Assembly: GCA_023014485.1 (NCBI GenBank)
Contig: JAJOZX010002712.1
Coordinates: 124,001-188,000 of the forward strand
Length of the DNA stretch: 64,000 bases
Direction: 5' to 3'
Source of the DNA: Bathynomus jamesi
Lineage: Eukaryota; Arthropoda; Malacostraca; Isopoda; Cirolanidae
A program made the position numbers and the translations under genes. The notes beneath the pieces are model-generated. The model worked only from the letters and a program-made list of their open reading frames with translations, was not told the DNA's origin and did no database searches. Shown in pieces: positions 10,668-19,939 of this stretch (position 1 is its first letter; every line of letters begins with the position of its first letter).

Positions 10668-12450
10668 ATTACGTGCCAAAATACAAATAGTTAGGAGAGG
10701 GTGTCCAGTGAGTTATTGCACAAATCTGTCAGATGGCAAGATGAAACAAATATAGTTACCACTAACTCAACCTGGGTACGACTGAATTGACCATGATAAC
10801 AGTACTTAAATTAAACATGAGCCCTGAGTCTACATAAATATTTATTAATGTGAAGAAGAAGGGCGAGTTGAGAGAGTAGGCCTAAGTGTTCGCTTTGTAA
10901 ATTAGGGTTCATCAGATACATTTGAGCGCAGAATTACGAGTTTAGATAGGGTTTGTACAAGAAAGTGCATAGCATTTACAATTATTGCAGCCCAAAGTGG
11001 AAAGTAGGGCAGAAATTTGTCAGATTCAGTGGATCACCTTTGAAGCTAAAATATTCATTTGAGGTATGTCGTCATTTTAGATTACTATTAGCAGTAGTGA
11101 ATGGGGCGTTTGTGTCATTTGTTAAATTTTCATCATATTTTGAGTCACTTTATTACTACGAATCGGTGCGCCGCTTTTGCCAAACTTTTCACACGGGTTA
11201 AAGGCAAATTTAGGGTATAAATTGAATGTAGGCCTAGGCCAATTGAATGGCAAATTGTAGTTTAGGTAAATCTTAAGGAAATGTCATCACCTGTAATAAC
11301 TTGCTTATAACGTATTTGCACCAAAACTAGTACTCTTGAAAAAAAGTACTTGAAAAGTACTTGAAAAAAAAATCACTGTTTTGCGCGAATCTGACCATTT
11401 CTTGTGCAAATGAGCGGTTCTGGAGATATGACTCCTAGCCGTAGTGGCACTAACAAACCTATAAAAACTAACCCAACCAAACCTAGGCCTAACGTCCAAT
11501 AATTCAATAGTTATATTATGTAGATTACGGTCATAGTTATTTTTTCGAAATTCAAGTGATGACAGCATCATAAGATAAACCGTAGTTTATATTGTTGTAA
11601 AAAATAGCCGTTCAAGATTGGGTTTTGAAAACTATGAAAATTGACCTATTGTTAAATTAGAATTTAGCATTAGAAATGTTGTTATTGAAGTTGTACATGG
11701 ATAATCATTAATGATATTTTATTATAATGACGGATCTCATTCTAAACCCAATTGGTGATTGAATTTTTATTTCACAGGATTATGTCTAGATTTAATTGCT
11801 AGATTTTCTATTGTATTGCTCTTCATTTCTATTGAAATCACTCTTCCAATATTAAAATGGGGGTGAGGGGAGAGTAATTTTGAGGCCTATGTTTTTATTT
11901 TCAACTGAATTTAATGACACTTCCACAGTATTTATAACTGTATAATATACACTGATTCTGAAAATTTCAGCATGATTGACTAAACAGTGAAGGTAGGGCG
12001 AAGGATCTTTTTTTGTGTGTAGGGAGAGTTATGGTTTTCAGCCAGTCTTGAGTAGTGGCAATTAATAGGTTTTTTTTTTTAAATGTACGCTCTGAGTATG
12101 TAAATAATTTAGTGTGATCAAATATTTGTATTTAGTATTTTGTATTTTTTTAATATTAACTTAAAATTTAGTATGCTCCAAAACCTCGCTTTTGGAGAGG
12201 TTTGGGTTGGGGATAATTCTTGAACATAATGGCATTTTTAATTGGCATTTTCACAGGCTGATGCCGACAATATTATTATTTTTTGTGCCAATTTTCAGTA
12301 TCTAAATTAGCAAATTTGTCCCTCCAAAATTGGATAAGGGAGGGAGAAACAAACATTTTGGTAGGTTTCAACTCCCCCCCCCCCCAGTTCCTCTCCCAGT
12401 CACCCCCTAGTCTCCCAACCTCAAAAGTTCTTTTACATTTGTTATTTGTA
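10668..12450. other. Intergenic DNA, no supported gene
   Basis: Mixed sequence with only short frames, for example an 82-codon frame at 10953-11201 that matches nothing I recognise. A C-run at about 12376-12385. Nothing repeated elsewhere was seen. A distant 3' UTR or regulatory DNA of the homeobox gene cannot be excluded, since this lies downstream of it. Confidence 0.6.
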
Positions 12451-12454
12451 TAAA

Positions 12455-12660
12455 TAATTTATTACTAAAGAAGCAGGAGATTGTGAAACACCAATCGACC
12501 AGGGAAGTACTCGTGGGGGGGGGGGGGGGAGGCGGTTAGGAAAGAGACAAAGAATGCTGGAACTCCCGTTTCTTCTGTCACTGTCCTCCTTAGCTGATCT
12601 TTTTCAGTGTCTTGTCTACCTTGTGAGCAGTCCAGCACGTTCTCAAACACTCACTTTTAT
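12455..12660. repeat. Repeat shared with 41085-41215
   Basis: The block AGGAGATTGTGAAACACCAAT...GGGAAGTACTCGTGGGG and the following CTGTCACTGTCC region match 41085-41215 (GAGATTGTAGACACCAATCA, GAGTACTCCCAGGGG). The minus strand has a 61-codon frame with FENVLD and DQLRR stretches recalling a mariner transposase tail, but too little to be sure. Confidence 0.5.
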
Positions 12661-12749
12661 TTCTATTCCTCACTACACGTACAGTACATGCATTTTAACA
12701 GTACACAATGTTCTTAAAATTTGGAAATAAAATATTAAGAATAATATTT

Positions 12750-12842
12750 GTATTTTAGCTCTTCTCTTTCTATTCGGGGGTGTTTTTGCGGGCGTTCGCC
12801 CTTGGGGCCCCCCTCCTTTCATAAAAAAGTACAATGCGTATA
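12750..12842 (+). mobile_element. LINE-B 3'-end fragment
   Basis: Reads TTTTTGCGGGCGTTCGCCCT, then TGGGGCCCCCCTCCTTTCAT and an A-run. This is the 3' untranslated end of LINE-B (compare 17838-17870, 22612-22660, 55203-55245, all on the minus strand). It lies downstream of the homeobox gene's stop codon. Confidence 0.7.
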
Positions 12843-13082
12843 ATGCAGTAGTAACGCGTATTTTTGTTTCACTGTAAATTTTTATTATAGGCCTATGCAA
12901 AATGGATAGGAAAATATTTATTTGAAATGGCTTATAAAATTAGCCGTTAAATTATTATTTTTGGGCATGAGGATAGATTCGTAAGTATGGGGTACCATGT
13001 CCATTTTAGTGAAGGAGTAAGTTATAAATAAAGGAGAACTCTCCTGTTACATGTCACTTCCCCTTAGATCAGAGAGGTTAAC

Positions 13083-13140
13083 CAATGCTGGGTCTGATCA
13101 ATAGTTGGATGGGGGACAGTCCTCCGCGTTTAGCCCATAT
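13083..13140 (+). repeat. 5S-rRNA-like SINE fragment
   Basis: GATCAATAGTTGGATGGGGG followed by ACAGTCCTCCGCG resembles the inner part of 5S rRNA and matches the better copy at 31953-32030. Truncated on both sides. Confidence 0.55.
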
Positions 13141-13314
13141 ATCATTATGTTAAAAACGGACTGTGTTGCCATTCTCCATCCTTATTATTCAGTGGACGTG
13201 AATTGATAAACGAAAACTCGATCAAGAACAGAACAGAAACCTCCAAAATGGCGTAGGTCGCTGTAACTTGTCCTTTTTAGGCTCCGTTTTATACTGGCGA
13301 CTGTAAACAGGAGT

Positions 13315-13445
13315 TTCATTGAGCCACAAGAACAACAACAACAATAATAATAATAGTAATTGTTTTTTTTTCAAGCTTCGTAACAGCAGAGGAGGCGATG
13401 TGACGGAGGTGACCTACATCTTTGTGGGATCCGAACCCTCTAAGG
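13315..13445 (-). repeat. 5S-derived SINE 3' part, inserted just after the homeobox stop codon
   Basis: On the minus strand: GGGTTCGGATCCCACAAAG, GTAGGTCACCTCCGTCACAT, GTTACGAAG, then an A-rich and CTATTATTATTGTTGTTG tail. The same blocks occur in the tails of the SINEs at 23520-23930, 25008-25205 and 31953-32150. It starts about 20 bp beyond the TAA at 13463, so it probably forms part of that gene's 3' UTR. Candidate minus-strand AATAAA signals lie at 12922-12917 and 12886-12881 (weak, position only). Confidence 0.65.
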
Positions 13446-13462
13446 TTTTAAGAGCCTCGGCA

Positions 13463-14174
13463 TTAACTAGATTCCTTCTTCAAGAGAGTGTCAATGTGGT
13501 ACTCAGATTTATGGGGGTCTTCATTTACTAACGGTGAAAGTGGAGGAGTGTTCGATGAAACGCTTGGAACTGGTGAAGAAGGCTCAGGAGTAGAGGACGA
13601 ATCGTCTTTGTTTCGCACGCGACCTCTTGACAACAAAGCCCTCTGTTGGTGGTCTTGTTCGAGATAACTTCCATGTCCCATTTCTACGTTCACGGTTCGA
13701 GCCTCTCGCATCCGAAATTCTAGCGTTCTTCTGTACTCTTCGAGAGTTCGAAGGTCCAAGCTCTTATAAGTGTCAAACGCTTGAAAGGCTTCAGGAGCCT
13801 TCGTATGCCCAGGACTGTTACTACAGGGTGGTGATTTGGACACGTTGTACCCTACGTTGGATGGAGTTGGAACAGGCTCCATTGGGAAACTTTGAGTTGG
13901 AGGCGAGTTTCCATTGGTTTCGCTATCGTTTGAACCAATTTTAGTACCAAGATGTTCTTTTGATAAAGATTTGATTTCCTTGTTTCGTATCTCTGGCTTT
14001 GCTTCGCCTTTTATTTTACATTCATCTTCTCTCTCTTCCTCACTATTGCTACTCTCGCTGGACGCATCACCTTTTAGCCTTTCGTCGCATTTCTGCTGCG
14101 AAAGTTGGGCCAAAAATGCGTGAATTGAAGGCGGGTAAAGTAGGGGGTTTCCAAGTGGTCCCAGCATGGGATAT
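13463..14174 (-). CDS. Aristaless-like homeobox gene, exon 3 (C-terminal, stop codon)
   Basis: Third coding exon, residues 280-516 of the predicted protein. The acceptor reads TTTTCATCAG at 14175 and the exon opens A TATCCCATGCTGG; joined to exon 2's TACAG it completes an Arg codon (AG|A) and continues R-YPMLGPLGNPLLYPPSIHAF. The remainder is low-complexity and mostly polar: a Ser/Glu-rich acidic stretch (SSESSNSEEEREDE), Pro/Ser-rich blocks, a probably helical RTLEEYRRTLEFRMREAR segment, and the end IDTLLKKESS before TAA at 13465-13463. I do not see a clear OAR motif, which many aristaless-related proteins carry near the C-terminus. The frame is open throughout, so this looks like live coding DNA and not a relic. 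Its role would be transcriptional regulation in the nucleus. Confidence 0.85.
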
Positions 14175-14352
14175 CTGATGAAAAGATAAGAGATAATTTT
14201 AAGCAGGCTTGCTTTACGAAAAACAAAGTGGTCCATTTTCTATGGGCCTAATGGCGTCTAGGTAGTTAGGTCCAAATTCATTGTTAAAGATTGGTTTAAG
14301 CTTTAAATAGTTAATACCTTCCTAACGTCTCTAAAACCTATATCGTGTTGTT

Positions 14353-14389
<37 letters not shown>

Positions 14390-14496
14390 TATAACTGCAA
14401 TGACCGCGCAGTATATAAATGAATAGAAACGACATAAGTGTTAAGGAACGTTTCTGCAAACGAAGGAGAGATAACGAATAATGAAAAATGAGGCGA

Positions 14497-14568
14497 ACCG
14501 CCCGGGAATCGAACCCAGGGCCTTCCAATTGCCGGTCGGACGCTCTACCATTATGCTACGGACCTCAC
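14497..14568 (-). repeat. tRNA-like sequence, left palindrome arm
   Basis: On the minus strand GTCCGTAGCATAATGGTAGA is an A-box-like block and CTGGGTTCGATTCCCGG a good T-arm/B-box. An anticodon stem TCCGA / TTGGA with loop CCGGCAA (GGC in the anticodon position) can be drawn. The acceptor ends do not pair and the D-stem is imperfect, so I treat it as tRNA-derived and not as a working tRNA gene. Confidence 0.6.
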
Positions 14569-14887
14569 TCAATCACAAATCGAAATTCTCCCACATAGGG
14601 CAGAAACCAATACCCTGAGAGGGCACCCTCGCAAATCGTGAATATGCGCATATAACTGCAATGACCGCGCAGTATATAAATGAATAGAAACGACATAAGT
14701 GTTAAGGAACGTTTCGTTATCTCTCCTCCTCGTTTGCAGAAACGTTCCTTAACACTTATGTCGTTTCTATTCATTTATATACTGCGCGGTCATTGCAGTT
14801 ATATGCGCATATTCACGATTTGCGAGGGTGCCCTCTCAGGGTATTGGTTTCTGCCCTATGTGGGAGAATTTCGATTTGTGATTGAGT

Positions 14888-14962
14888 GAGGTCCGTAGCA
14901 TAATGGTAGAGCGTCCGACCGGCAATTGGAAGGCCCTGGGTTCGATTCCCGGGCGGTTCGCC
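14888..14962 (+). repeat. tRNA-like sequence, right palindrome arm
   Basis: Exact mirror copy of 14497-14568 on the plus strand with the same A-box-like and B-box-like blocks. Both face away from the palindrome centre. Same caveat: acceptor stem does not form. Confidence 0.6.
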
Positions 14963-15034
14963 TCATTTTTCATTATTCGTTATCTCTCCTCCTCGTTTGC
15001 AGAAACGTTCCTTAACACTTATGTCGTTTCTATT

Positions 15035-15065
<31 letters not shown>

Positions 15066-15331
15066 GAAGAGATCCCACGGGGAAATCTAAACCCTAAATT
15101 GGGAACTATGGCGAATTCATCATGCCATACGTTTGAGAATAGAAATTAGGAGAAATAATTATTATTTTTATTTATTCTTTTAAATCAATCCAAGAGTATT
15201 TTAAATTTTAACTTAATATTAATAAATTGAGCGAATTTTTTTTTCTTTTCGCAAATTAGTAGGCTATGTAGCCTATTCTATTTCGGTTCTAATAAACTTT
15301 CTGCATAGCACTTGTACGATAAATAAAATGC

Positions 15332-15474
15332 AATGGGCGGTACGAAAGTAATGGCTTATTTTGTTTCTTGCTAAATATAATTTCAATTACGGGGATTACT
15401 ATTGCATACATACGTAAATAAATAAAGCAAATATAAACTGAAAAATGAGAAGCATTACTTTCGTACCGACCCTC
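15332..15474. mobile_element. Small MITE in intron 2
   Basis: Left GGGCGGTACGAAAGTAATGG and right GCATTACTTTCGTACCGACC + CTCG form terminal inverted repeats, followed by TA. The same terminal motif CGAGGGTG..TACGAAAGTAATG is seen in the 81-bp element at 44471-44551. Its edge lies about 50 bp from the exon 2 donor. Confidence 0.75.
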
Positions 15475-15527
15475 GTACCTAGTTTATCAACAGACTAAGT
15501 TAGAAAAAATAAGTAATTGGTAACCAC

Positions 15528-15863
15528 CTGTACTGAATATTGCCATCTCTCATTATGGGCAAAATATGTTCCATATTTGGTGACGACGTCGAACTTCCCG
15601 AAGCCAATGACGACGAAGGATATAAATAGGACGAGTTTTCCAAGGATGTTTTGGTCATGTCACGAGGAAGATGCTGTTTCTGACTTCCTACCGGGAACTT
15701 GGCTCCGATAAAAGAGTGGTAGACATTATTTGAAGAAGTAGTAACACTACCTCCCGAGTGAGAGTTCAGTCCTTTTTCTTGTTTTCTCCATTTTGCTCGT
15801 CTGTTCTGAAACCAAACTTGGATTCTCGCTTCCGTCAGACCTATTTTCATTGCTAGTTCCTCT
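15528..15863 (-). CDS. Aristaless-like homeobox gene, exon 2 (homeodomain helices 2-3)
   Basis: Second coding exon, residues 168-280. Acceptor TTCTAACAG precedes A-GAG-GAA; with exon 1's AG it gives [14 protein letters not shown], then the recognition helix [18 protein letters not shown]. The homeodomain spans residues 138-197 of the joined protein; W48, F49, Q50, N51 and R53 are all present, so DNA contact residues are intact and Q50 puts it in the paired class without the Ser50 of Pax proteins. The block [20 protein letters not shown] is the form I associate with aristaless. After the homeodomain come Ser-rich and Asn-rich sequence and [16 protein letters not shown]. Donor CAG|GTGGTT at 15528/15527. 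The intron splits homeodomain codon 31. Confidence 0.9.
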
Positions 15864-15900
15864 CTGTTAGAATAAACACAATATAAATATATATTACATT

Positions 15901-16157
15901 ATGCAGGAAGGAGGGGGCCAAAAGCGAACGCCCGAACCCCCCCCCCCCCCAATAGGAGATGGAGAAACTCAAAATCAAGGCCCAAAATTTTCGAAATGTT
16001 TAGCCACACTGCGTTTGAAAGATTGGAGGTGATAGATGGCGGGGAAAGATGGATTGAGGAAGATTGTTCCAGAGTTGACCGGTTGAGTTGATAAAAGATT
16101 GAAAACATCGATTAACTCTCGCGTTAGAGAATTCGACAAAGAAGGAACATTAAAATA
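15901..16157 (-). mobile_element. LINE-B copy, 5'-truncated 3' end
   Basis: The minus strand gives NSLTRELIDVFNLLSTQPVN and PAIYHLQSFKRSV, the very end of LINE-B ORF2 (compare 17906-18075), followed by its 3' UTR CTTTTGGCCCCCTCCTTCCT at 15901. A C/G-run is expanded near 15939-15951. The mariner at 16158 has landed in its 5' side. Confidence 0.8.
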
Positions 16158-16922
16158 CAGGGTGGGCCGTAAGTTTCCATACATAGGAAAAATTAAACGT
16201 TTGTTTTTATGTTTCAGATACCCTAAGAATATGCGTTTGACGTAAGATCTTGTTTACTGATGAAGCAAATTTTTACGTCAATGGAGAGGTTAATCGGCAA
16301 AACATACGTTATTGGAGTAATGCTAACCCTAACTGGCTGAGTCCGACGAAGATGCAAGGTGCCGGTAAAGTGATGGTGTGGGCCGGGATATGGGGTGACA
16401 GAATTATTGGACCAATTTTTTTTGTCAGTGGAAATCTTAATGCCGAAAGGTATCTTAACATGTTGCAAGAAGAGATTTTCCCATCCCTGCTAAACGAGGA
16501 AGGTAACTTCCCAGTTTACTTCCAGCAAGATGGAGCTCCACCTCATTATGGTCTTCACGTGCGTCGGTATTTGGATCAGCAGCAGTTTCCGGATGCTTGG
16601 ATTGGTCGGCGTGGTCCTGTGGAGTGGCCTCCCAGATCCCCAGATCTCACCCCCCTTGATTTCTATCTTTGGGGGCACTTGAAGGCCATGGTGTATCAGG
16701 AAAAGATACGAGACATAAATCATCTAAAGGAACGTATCACCAACGCCATTACAAGCATAACGTCAACTGTGCTGATGCGTGTTCATCAACAGTGGGGAAC
16801 ACGTATTGAAATGTGTTTTCAAAACAATGGCAACCATGTAGAGCATATTATATAAATAAAAATGGTTGTCCATAAAAAAAATGTTTATTTTTCCTATGTA
16901 TGGAAACTTACGGCCCACCCTG
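16158..16922 (+). mobile_element. Mariner deletion derivative, family M1, copy 1
   Basis: Ends CAGGGTGGGCCGTAAGTTTC and GAAACTTACGGCCCACCCTG, with TA on both sides; 765 bp. The first 90 bp run straight into the catalytic domain, so the N-terminal DNA-binding half is deleted. A second copy at 52694-53457 on the other strand has the identical junction, so the shortened form has itself been mobilised. Intact twins elsewhere in the genome would have to supply transposase. Confidence 0.95.
16250..16855 (+). pseudogene. M1 mariner transposase catalytic domain, lacking N-terminus
   Basis: An open frame of 201 codons that begins without an ATG (TTG; an in-frame TGA lies just upstream). It covers the DDE/D core: FTDEANF holds the first Asp, [11 protein letters not shown] the second, [16 protein letters not shown] the third, with 37 residues between the second and third Asp. 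That D37D spacing differs from the D34D of classical mariner and is known from maT-like relatives. The C-terminus is [10 protein letters not shown]. All three acidic residues remain. Without a start codon or helix-turn-helix domain it should not act alone. Confidence 0.9.
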
Positions 16923-17837
16923 TATATAAAAAATCTAAAAATTTTTATTGTAAAGTGTTGGTCCTCATTAGGTTTGGTTAAGGTTTGGTTATATTAGGTT
17001 AGGCTAGATTAGCGAGTACCTCGCTATTTAATGACAACACGAAACACCCTTCGAGCCCTCAATTTCGTCCGAAACACTGACCACGCCCTTCTCGGTTCGA
17101 TGGCACTAAGGATTAGACTGAATAAGGTTTGGTTAATTCATGTTTTAGATGTGTGCATTTAAAAAAAGTTGGTACCTCGCTTATGCGGAGACGCACACGT
17201 GTGTGTGTGTGTGTGTGTGGCTTTGAAACTGCAGGCAACTACATAACAAAAATTCTCGTCTGGCACACTAGAAATAAAAGTCGCCTTCCTCACTATTCTG
17301 CGAGAGAGATGCTCGCTTTTGCTGGAGTTGCTCCTGACGAAGCAGCTTCCTTGGAGAGGAGAGACTTCTGAGGACAAGGTCGATTTTTGTTCCACATACA
17401 GTATGCCAGGTGAGAACAATTGGACTGTGGTCGCCTGCAGTTTCAAACCATGGTCAAAGTCACCACACTTATTGCGGTTTTCTCTAAAGTGTGTGTATAT
17501 GAGAGTAATCCTTATTTGTACAGATGTTTTTGGTCTAGTTCCAGAATTGCTCTTTTAATGACGTCACAGTTCTTCGTGAGGAAATTTGAGTTTCTTTTCG
17601 TGATTGGTCATATATTTTTTCGTCACGTGGTCATTGGATCATTGCTATGACGTAATGAACGAGACCCAAGTGTTTCCATGACAACGTTGGAAATGAGTCT
17701 TGGAGTATATAATAAAGTAGAAATTAAAATCATTTGAGTACTTCAACACACACACACACACACACACACAAACTAGATTTCATGTCTAGGAAGACTAATT
17801 AGTGCGAAGTCCAAATTTCGCATATATATATTTTATG

Positions 17838-19120
17838 CAGGAAAGGGGGGCCAAGGGCGAACGTCCGCATCCCCCTTCACCCTCGTCATAGAAGGAGAGC
17901 CAAAATCAAGGTCTAGGGTTTTCGAGATGCCTGGACAGTACGTTTGAAAGATTGGAGGTCATAGACGGGGGGAAATATGGATTGAGGAAGATTGTTCCAA
18001 ATTTGACCGGTTGTGTAGAGGAAAGATAAAAATACCGGTTAACTCTTGCGTTAGAGTGTTGGACAGAAAAGGAATGAGAAAGTGTAGAAAGTCTGGTGGT
18101 GCGTGCTCTCCTTAAAGGATGAGGCATGCAGTTAGAGCGTTCAGAAGAGCAATGTCCGTTATAATAGCGATAGTAAAGAGAGAGTGAAGCAACATTGCGG
18201 CGAAGAGAGAGGGACTGAAGATAGTCAGTAAGAGGCGGGGAATTGATGAGACGAAAAGCCATTGATTCTACCCTGCCAAATACGGCTCTGTGGGTTGAGC
18301 CACCCCATATACAGAGAGCAACCGAGAGGGGGTGAAGAAACCGTGGAGGAGGTAAAGCACACCCAACTTCTTAGAAGCTGTTTTGGAAAGAGAGTATATG
18401 TGATCTCTCCAAGAAAGATCACAAGAAAAGGAAACGCCAAGAATGTTAAGAGAGGAGGAAGGATTGATTTGTGTGTTGTTGAAGGTAAGGGGATAGTCGT
18501 GTGGAGGATTGTGACGAGTAGACGGATGGAGGAACCGAGTTTTTGAGGCATTGAAATCCACAAGGTTCTCTCTGCCCCAATCAGATATAGCAGAAAGATC
18601 AGAGGTCAGGTGTCCCATAGCCGTACTTACTACGCGAGTCATGGAGTGACTGTTAAGAGGGACGCATTGTGAAGTGGATGGAGAAGTGAAGAGTGGAATC
18701 ATCAGCATAGGAGTGAATAGGACAGAAGCAGAGACGTCAACCTTGAAGTATGTAAATCCGTGAGATTTTTCATTCTCCAACGATTTTATTATTATGATGA
18801 TTATTATAATTATTATTATTAGACTTAAAATCTGCGAGAGTTGACAGTCTGCAGAAGTGAGACTTGATAGATCCTTAGTAAATAAAAGGGAAAAAGCGGG
18901 TGACAGGACAGAACTCTGAGGAACACCACTCTTAATAGCTACTGTTCTTTTCCAAAAGCTATCTACAACCGCAGCTGTAGATTGGCCAGAAAGGAAATAA
19001 GAGATGAAGGCACAGTTGGAAGGATAGAAACCGAAGGAAGGCAGTTTCGAAATTAAAGATTTGTGCCAGACTCTATCAAAAGCTTTTGATATGTCTAATG
19101 CAGTAGCAAAATGCTGCGCG
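17838..19120 (-). pseudogene. LINE-B: jockey-like reverse transcriptase, minus strand
   Basis: Minus-strand reading gives ALDISKAFDRVWHKSLISKL near 19090, GFYPSNCAFISYFLSGQS, IKSGVPQSSVLSPAFSLLF near 18930, a YADDSTLH catalytic motif at about 18695-18715 (one frame off), LTSDLSAISDWGRENLVDFN near 18590, SSSLNILGVSFSCDLSWRDH, then LINSPPLTDYLQSLSLRRNV near 18250 and the C-terminal SVQHSNARVNRY. This is a LINE type common in crustaceans and other arthropods. It is 5'-truncated within the reverse transcriptase. A MITE at 18729-18851 splits the domain just before YADD and other frameshifts occur. It ends with a GGCCCCCCTTTCCTGCATAA tail at 17838. Confidence 0.9.
18729..18851. mobile_element. MITE-F inserted in the LINE-B reverse transcriptase
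   Basis: Element CAGAGACGTCAACCTTGAAG ... GAGTTGACAGTCTG, 123 bp, with a TTATTATTA-type centre, flanked by CAGAAG at 18723-18728 and 18852-18857. A second copy at 58145-58322 shares both ends and the inner AAATCCGTGAGATTTT and ACTTAAAATC.GCGAG blocks. Confidence 0.85.
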
Positions 19121-19128
19121 TAGATTAC

Positions 19129-19330
19129 CCAATTGTTCATCCTTCCGTACAATAAAATTGATTGGTAGATAAATGGGTACCCTTGGTAGCCTAGTGGTTA
19201 AGATGTTTTGCTGATCGGATTCCACGTTATACTGTAGGTCTAAGGTGGAGCAATAAGTTTGACGTTCGTCAGAATGAGCAATTCGGGGGGAAGCAAAACC
19301 AAGGTTACACACACACACACACACACACCT
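19129..19330 (+). repeat. Dimeric tRNA-derived SINE, 3' two-thirds
   Basis: Contains GTTCATCCTTCC, GATAAATGGGTACCC, the second tRNA-like head GTAGCCTAGTGGTTAAGA ... GATCGGATTCCACG, then GTAGGTCTAAGGTGGAGCAA and GAATGAGCAATTCGG and ends in (CA)n. Other copies: 27862-28022, 31426-31755, 50870-51046, 57516-57805, 58670-58955, 61480-61590. Confidence 0.8.
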
Positions 19331-19939
19331 TGGTTACCACGAAATAAAATCAATCCTGACCCGAACTTTATAACTAAATTTGACCTGGCCTTTGACCTGA
19401 CCTACAAAGAAAGTCGAGTCTATTCTTTTCCAATGTGTACTCGTACCAATTTTTAGCCGTGGCCTAACCTCTGATCACTTTGGCCTAATTTAGTTCCCTT
19501 AAATGTTGTTATAAAAAAAAATAGTTTATGCGCATTTTGATGTTCATTTAATATTATATTCAAACGTTAAAGCTTATTTGCAATGATAAATTCATTGTAT
19601 TTATTTGAATGAGACGACGAAAATGACGAGTCGAGGCGTGTTGTTGTTTTGAATCACTGAAGGTCCTTTACTGTGATCCTACCTATGGTCGAGCTGAACT
19701 GTGGAGACCTTTGTCATGGGAATTACGTCATAGGAATTCTAGATGTTTATTGAGTAAGTTGTATTAAATATAATGATCTATACCATTTTAGTCTTTTTGG
19801 GGGGGGGGGAGATGATACCGTGCGTAGCCACTTTACTATAAATTTTTAAAATTCAAGATTTTTTATTTTTTAATTTAAAACAATTTTTTATTTTAGCTCG
19901 AATTTTTGGATTTCAATTTTTTTTAGTGTCGTAATTGTG

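Larger units (their letters stand above)
14418..15034. repeat. Giant palindrome (about 617 bp) in intron 2, arms about 300 bp
   Basis: Left arm 14418-14715 and right arm 14722-15034 are reverse complements with almost no mismatches, apart from a 3-base indel in the GGAGAGATAACG / CGTTATCTCTCCTCC block. Translations of the two strands around the centre are identical over most of their length, which shows how fresh the duplication is. Each arm also carries the block CGCAGTATATAAATGAATAG through AAGGAACGTTTC near its inner end, and the outer ends repeat part of it. Such a structure could extrude as a cruciform or fold in the pre-mRNA. Confidence 0.95.
14175..15527 (-). other. Intron 2 of the homeobox gene
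   Basis: Begins GTGGTT after CAG (15528/15527) and ends TTTTCATCAG at 14175, a canonical GT-AG intron of 1353 bp with phase 2. It contains a palindrome with tRNA-like arms (14418-15034), (TA)n tracts at about 14356-14387 and 15037-15062, and a small MITE (15332-15474). Confidence 0.85.

Noticed and set aside
10953..11201. 82-codon plus-strand frame downstream of the homeobox gene
   Set aside because: No recognisable motif or repeat relation; consistent with chance.
13627..14123. Plus-strand frames opposite homeobox exon 3
   Set aside because: Antisense shadows; exon 3 has matching splice phase and joins the homeodomain exons, while these have no such support.
14888..14962. Functional tRNA gene (anticodon GGC)
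   Set aside because: T-arm and anticodon arm form, but acceptor stem and D-stem do not. The same reasoning applies to 23688-23770, 55820-55890 and the SINE heads.
16490..16723. Minus-strand frame inside M1 mariner (and its twin 52892-53125)
   Set aside because: Antisense shadow of the transposase, conserved only because the element is.
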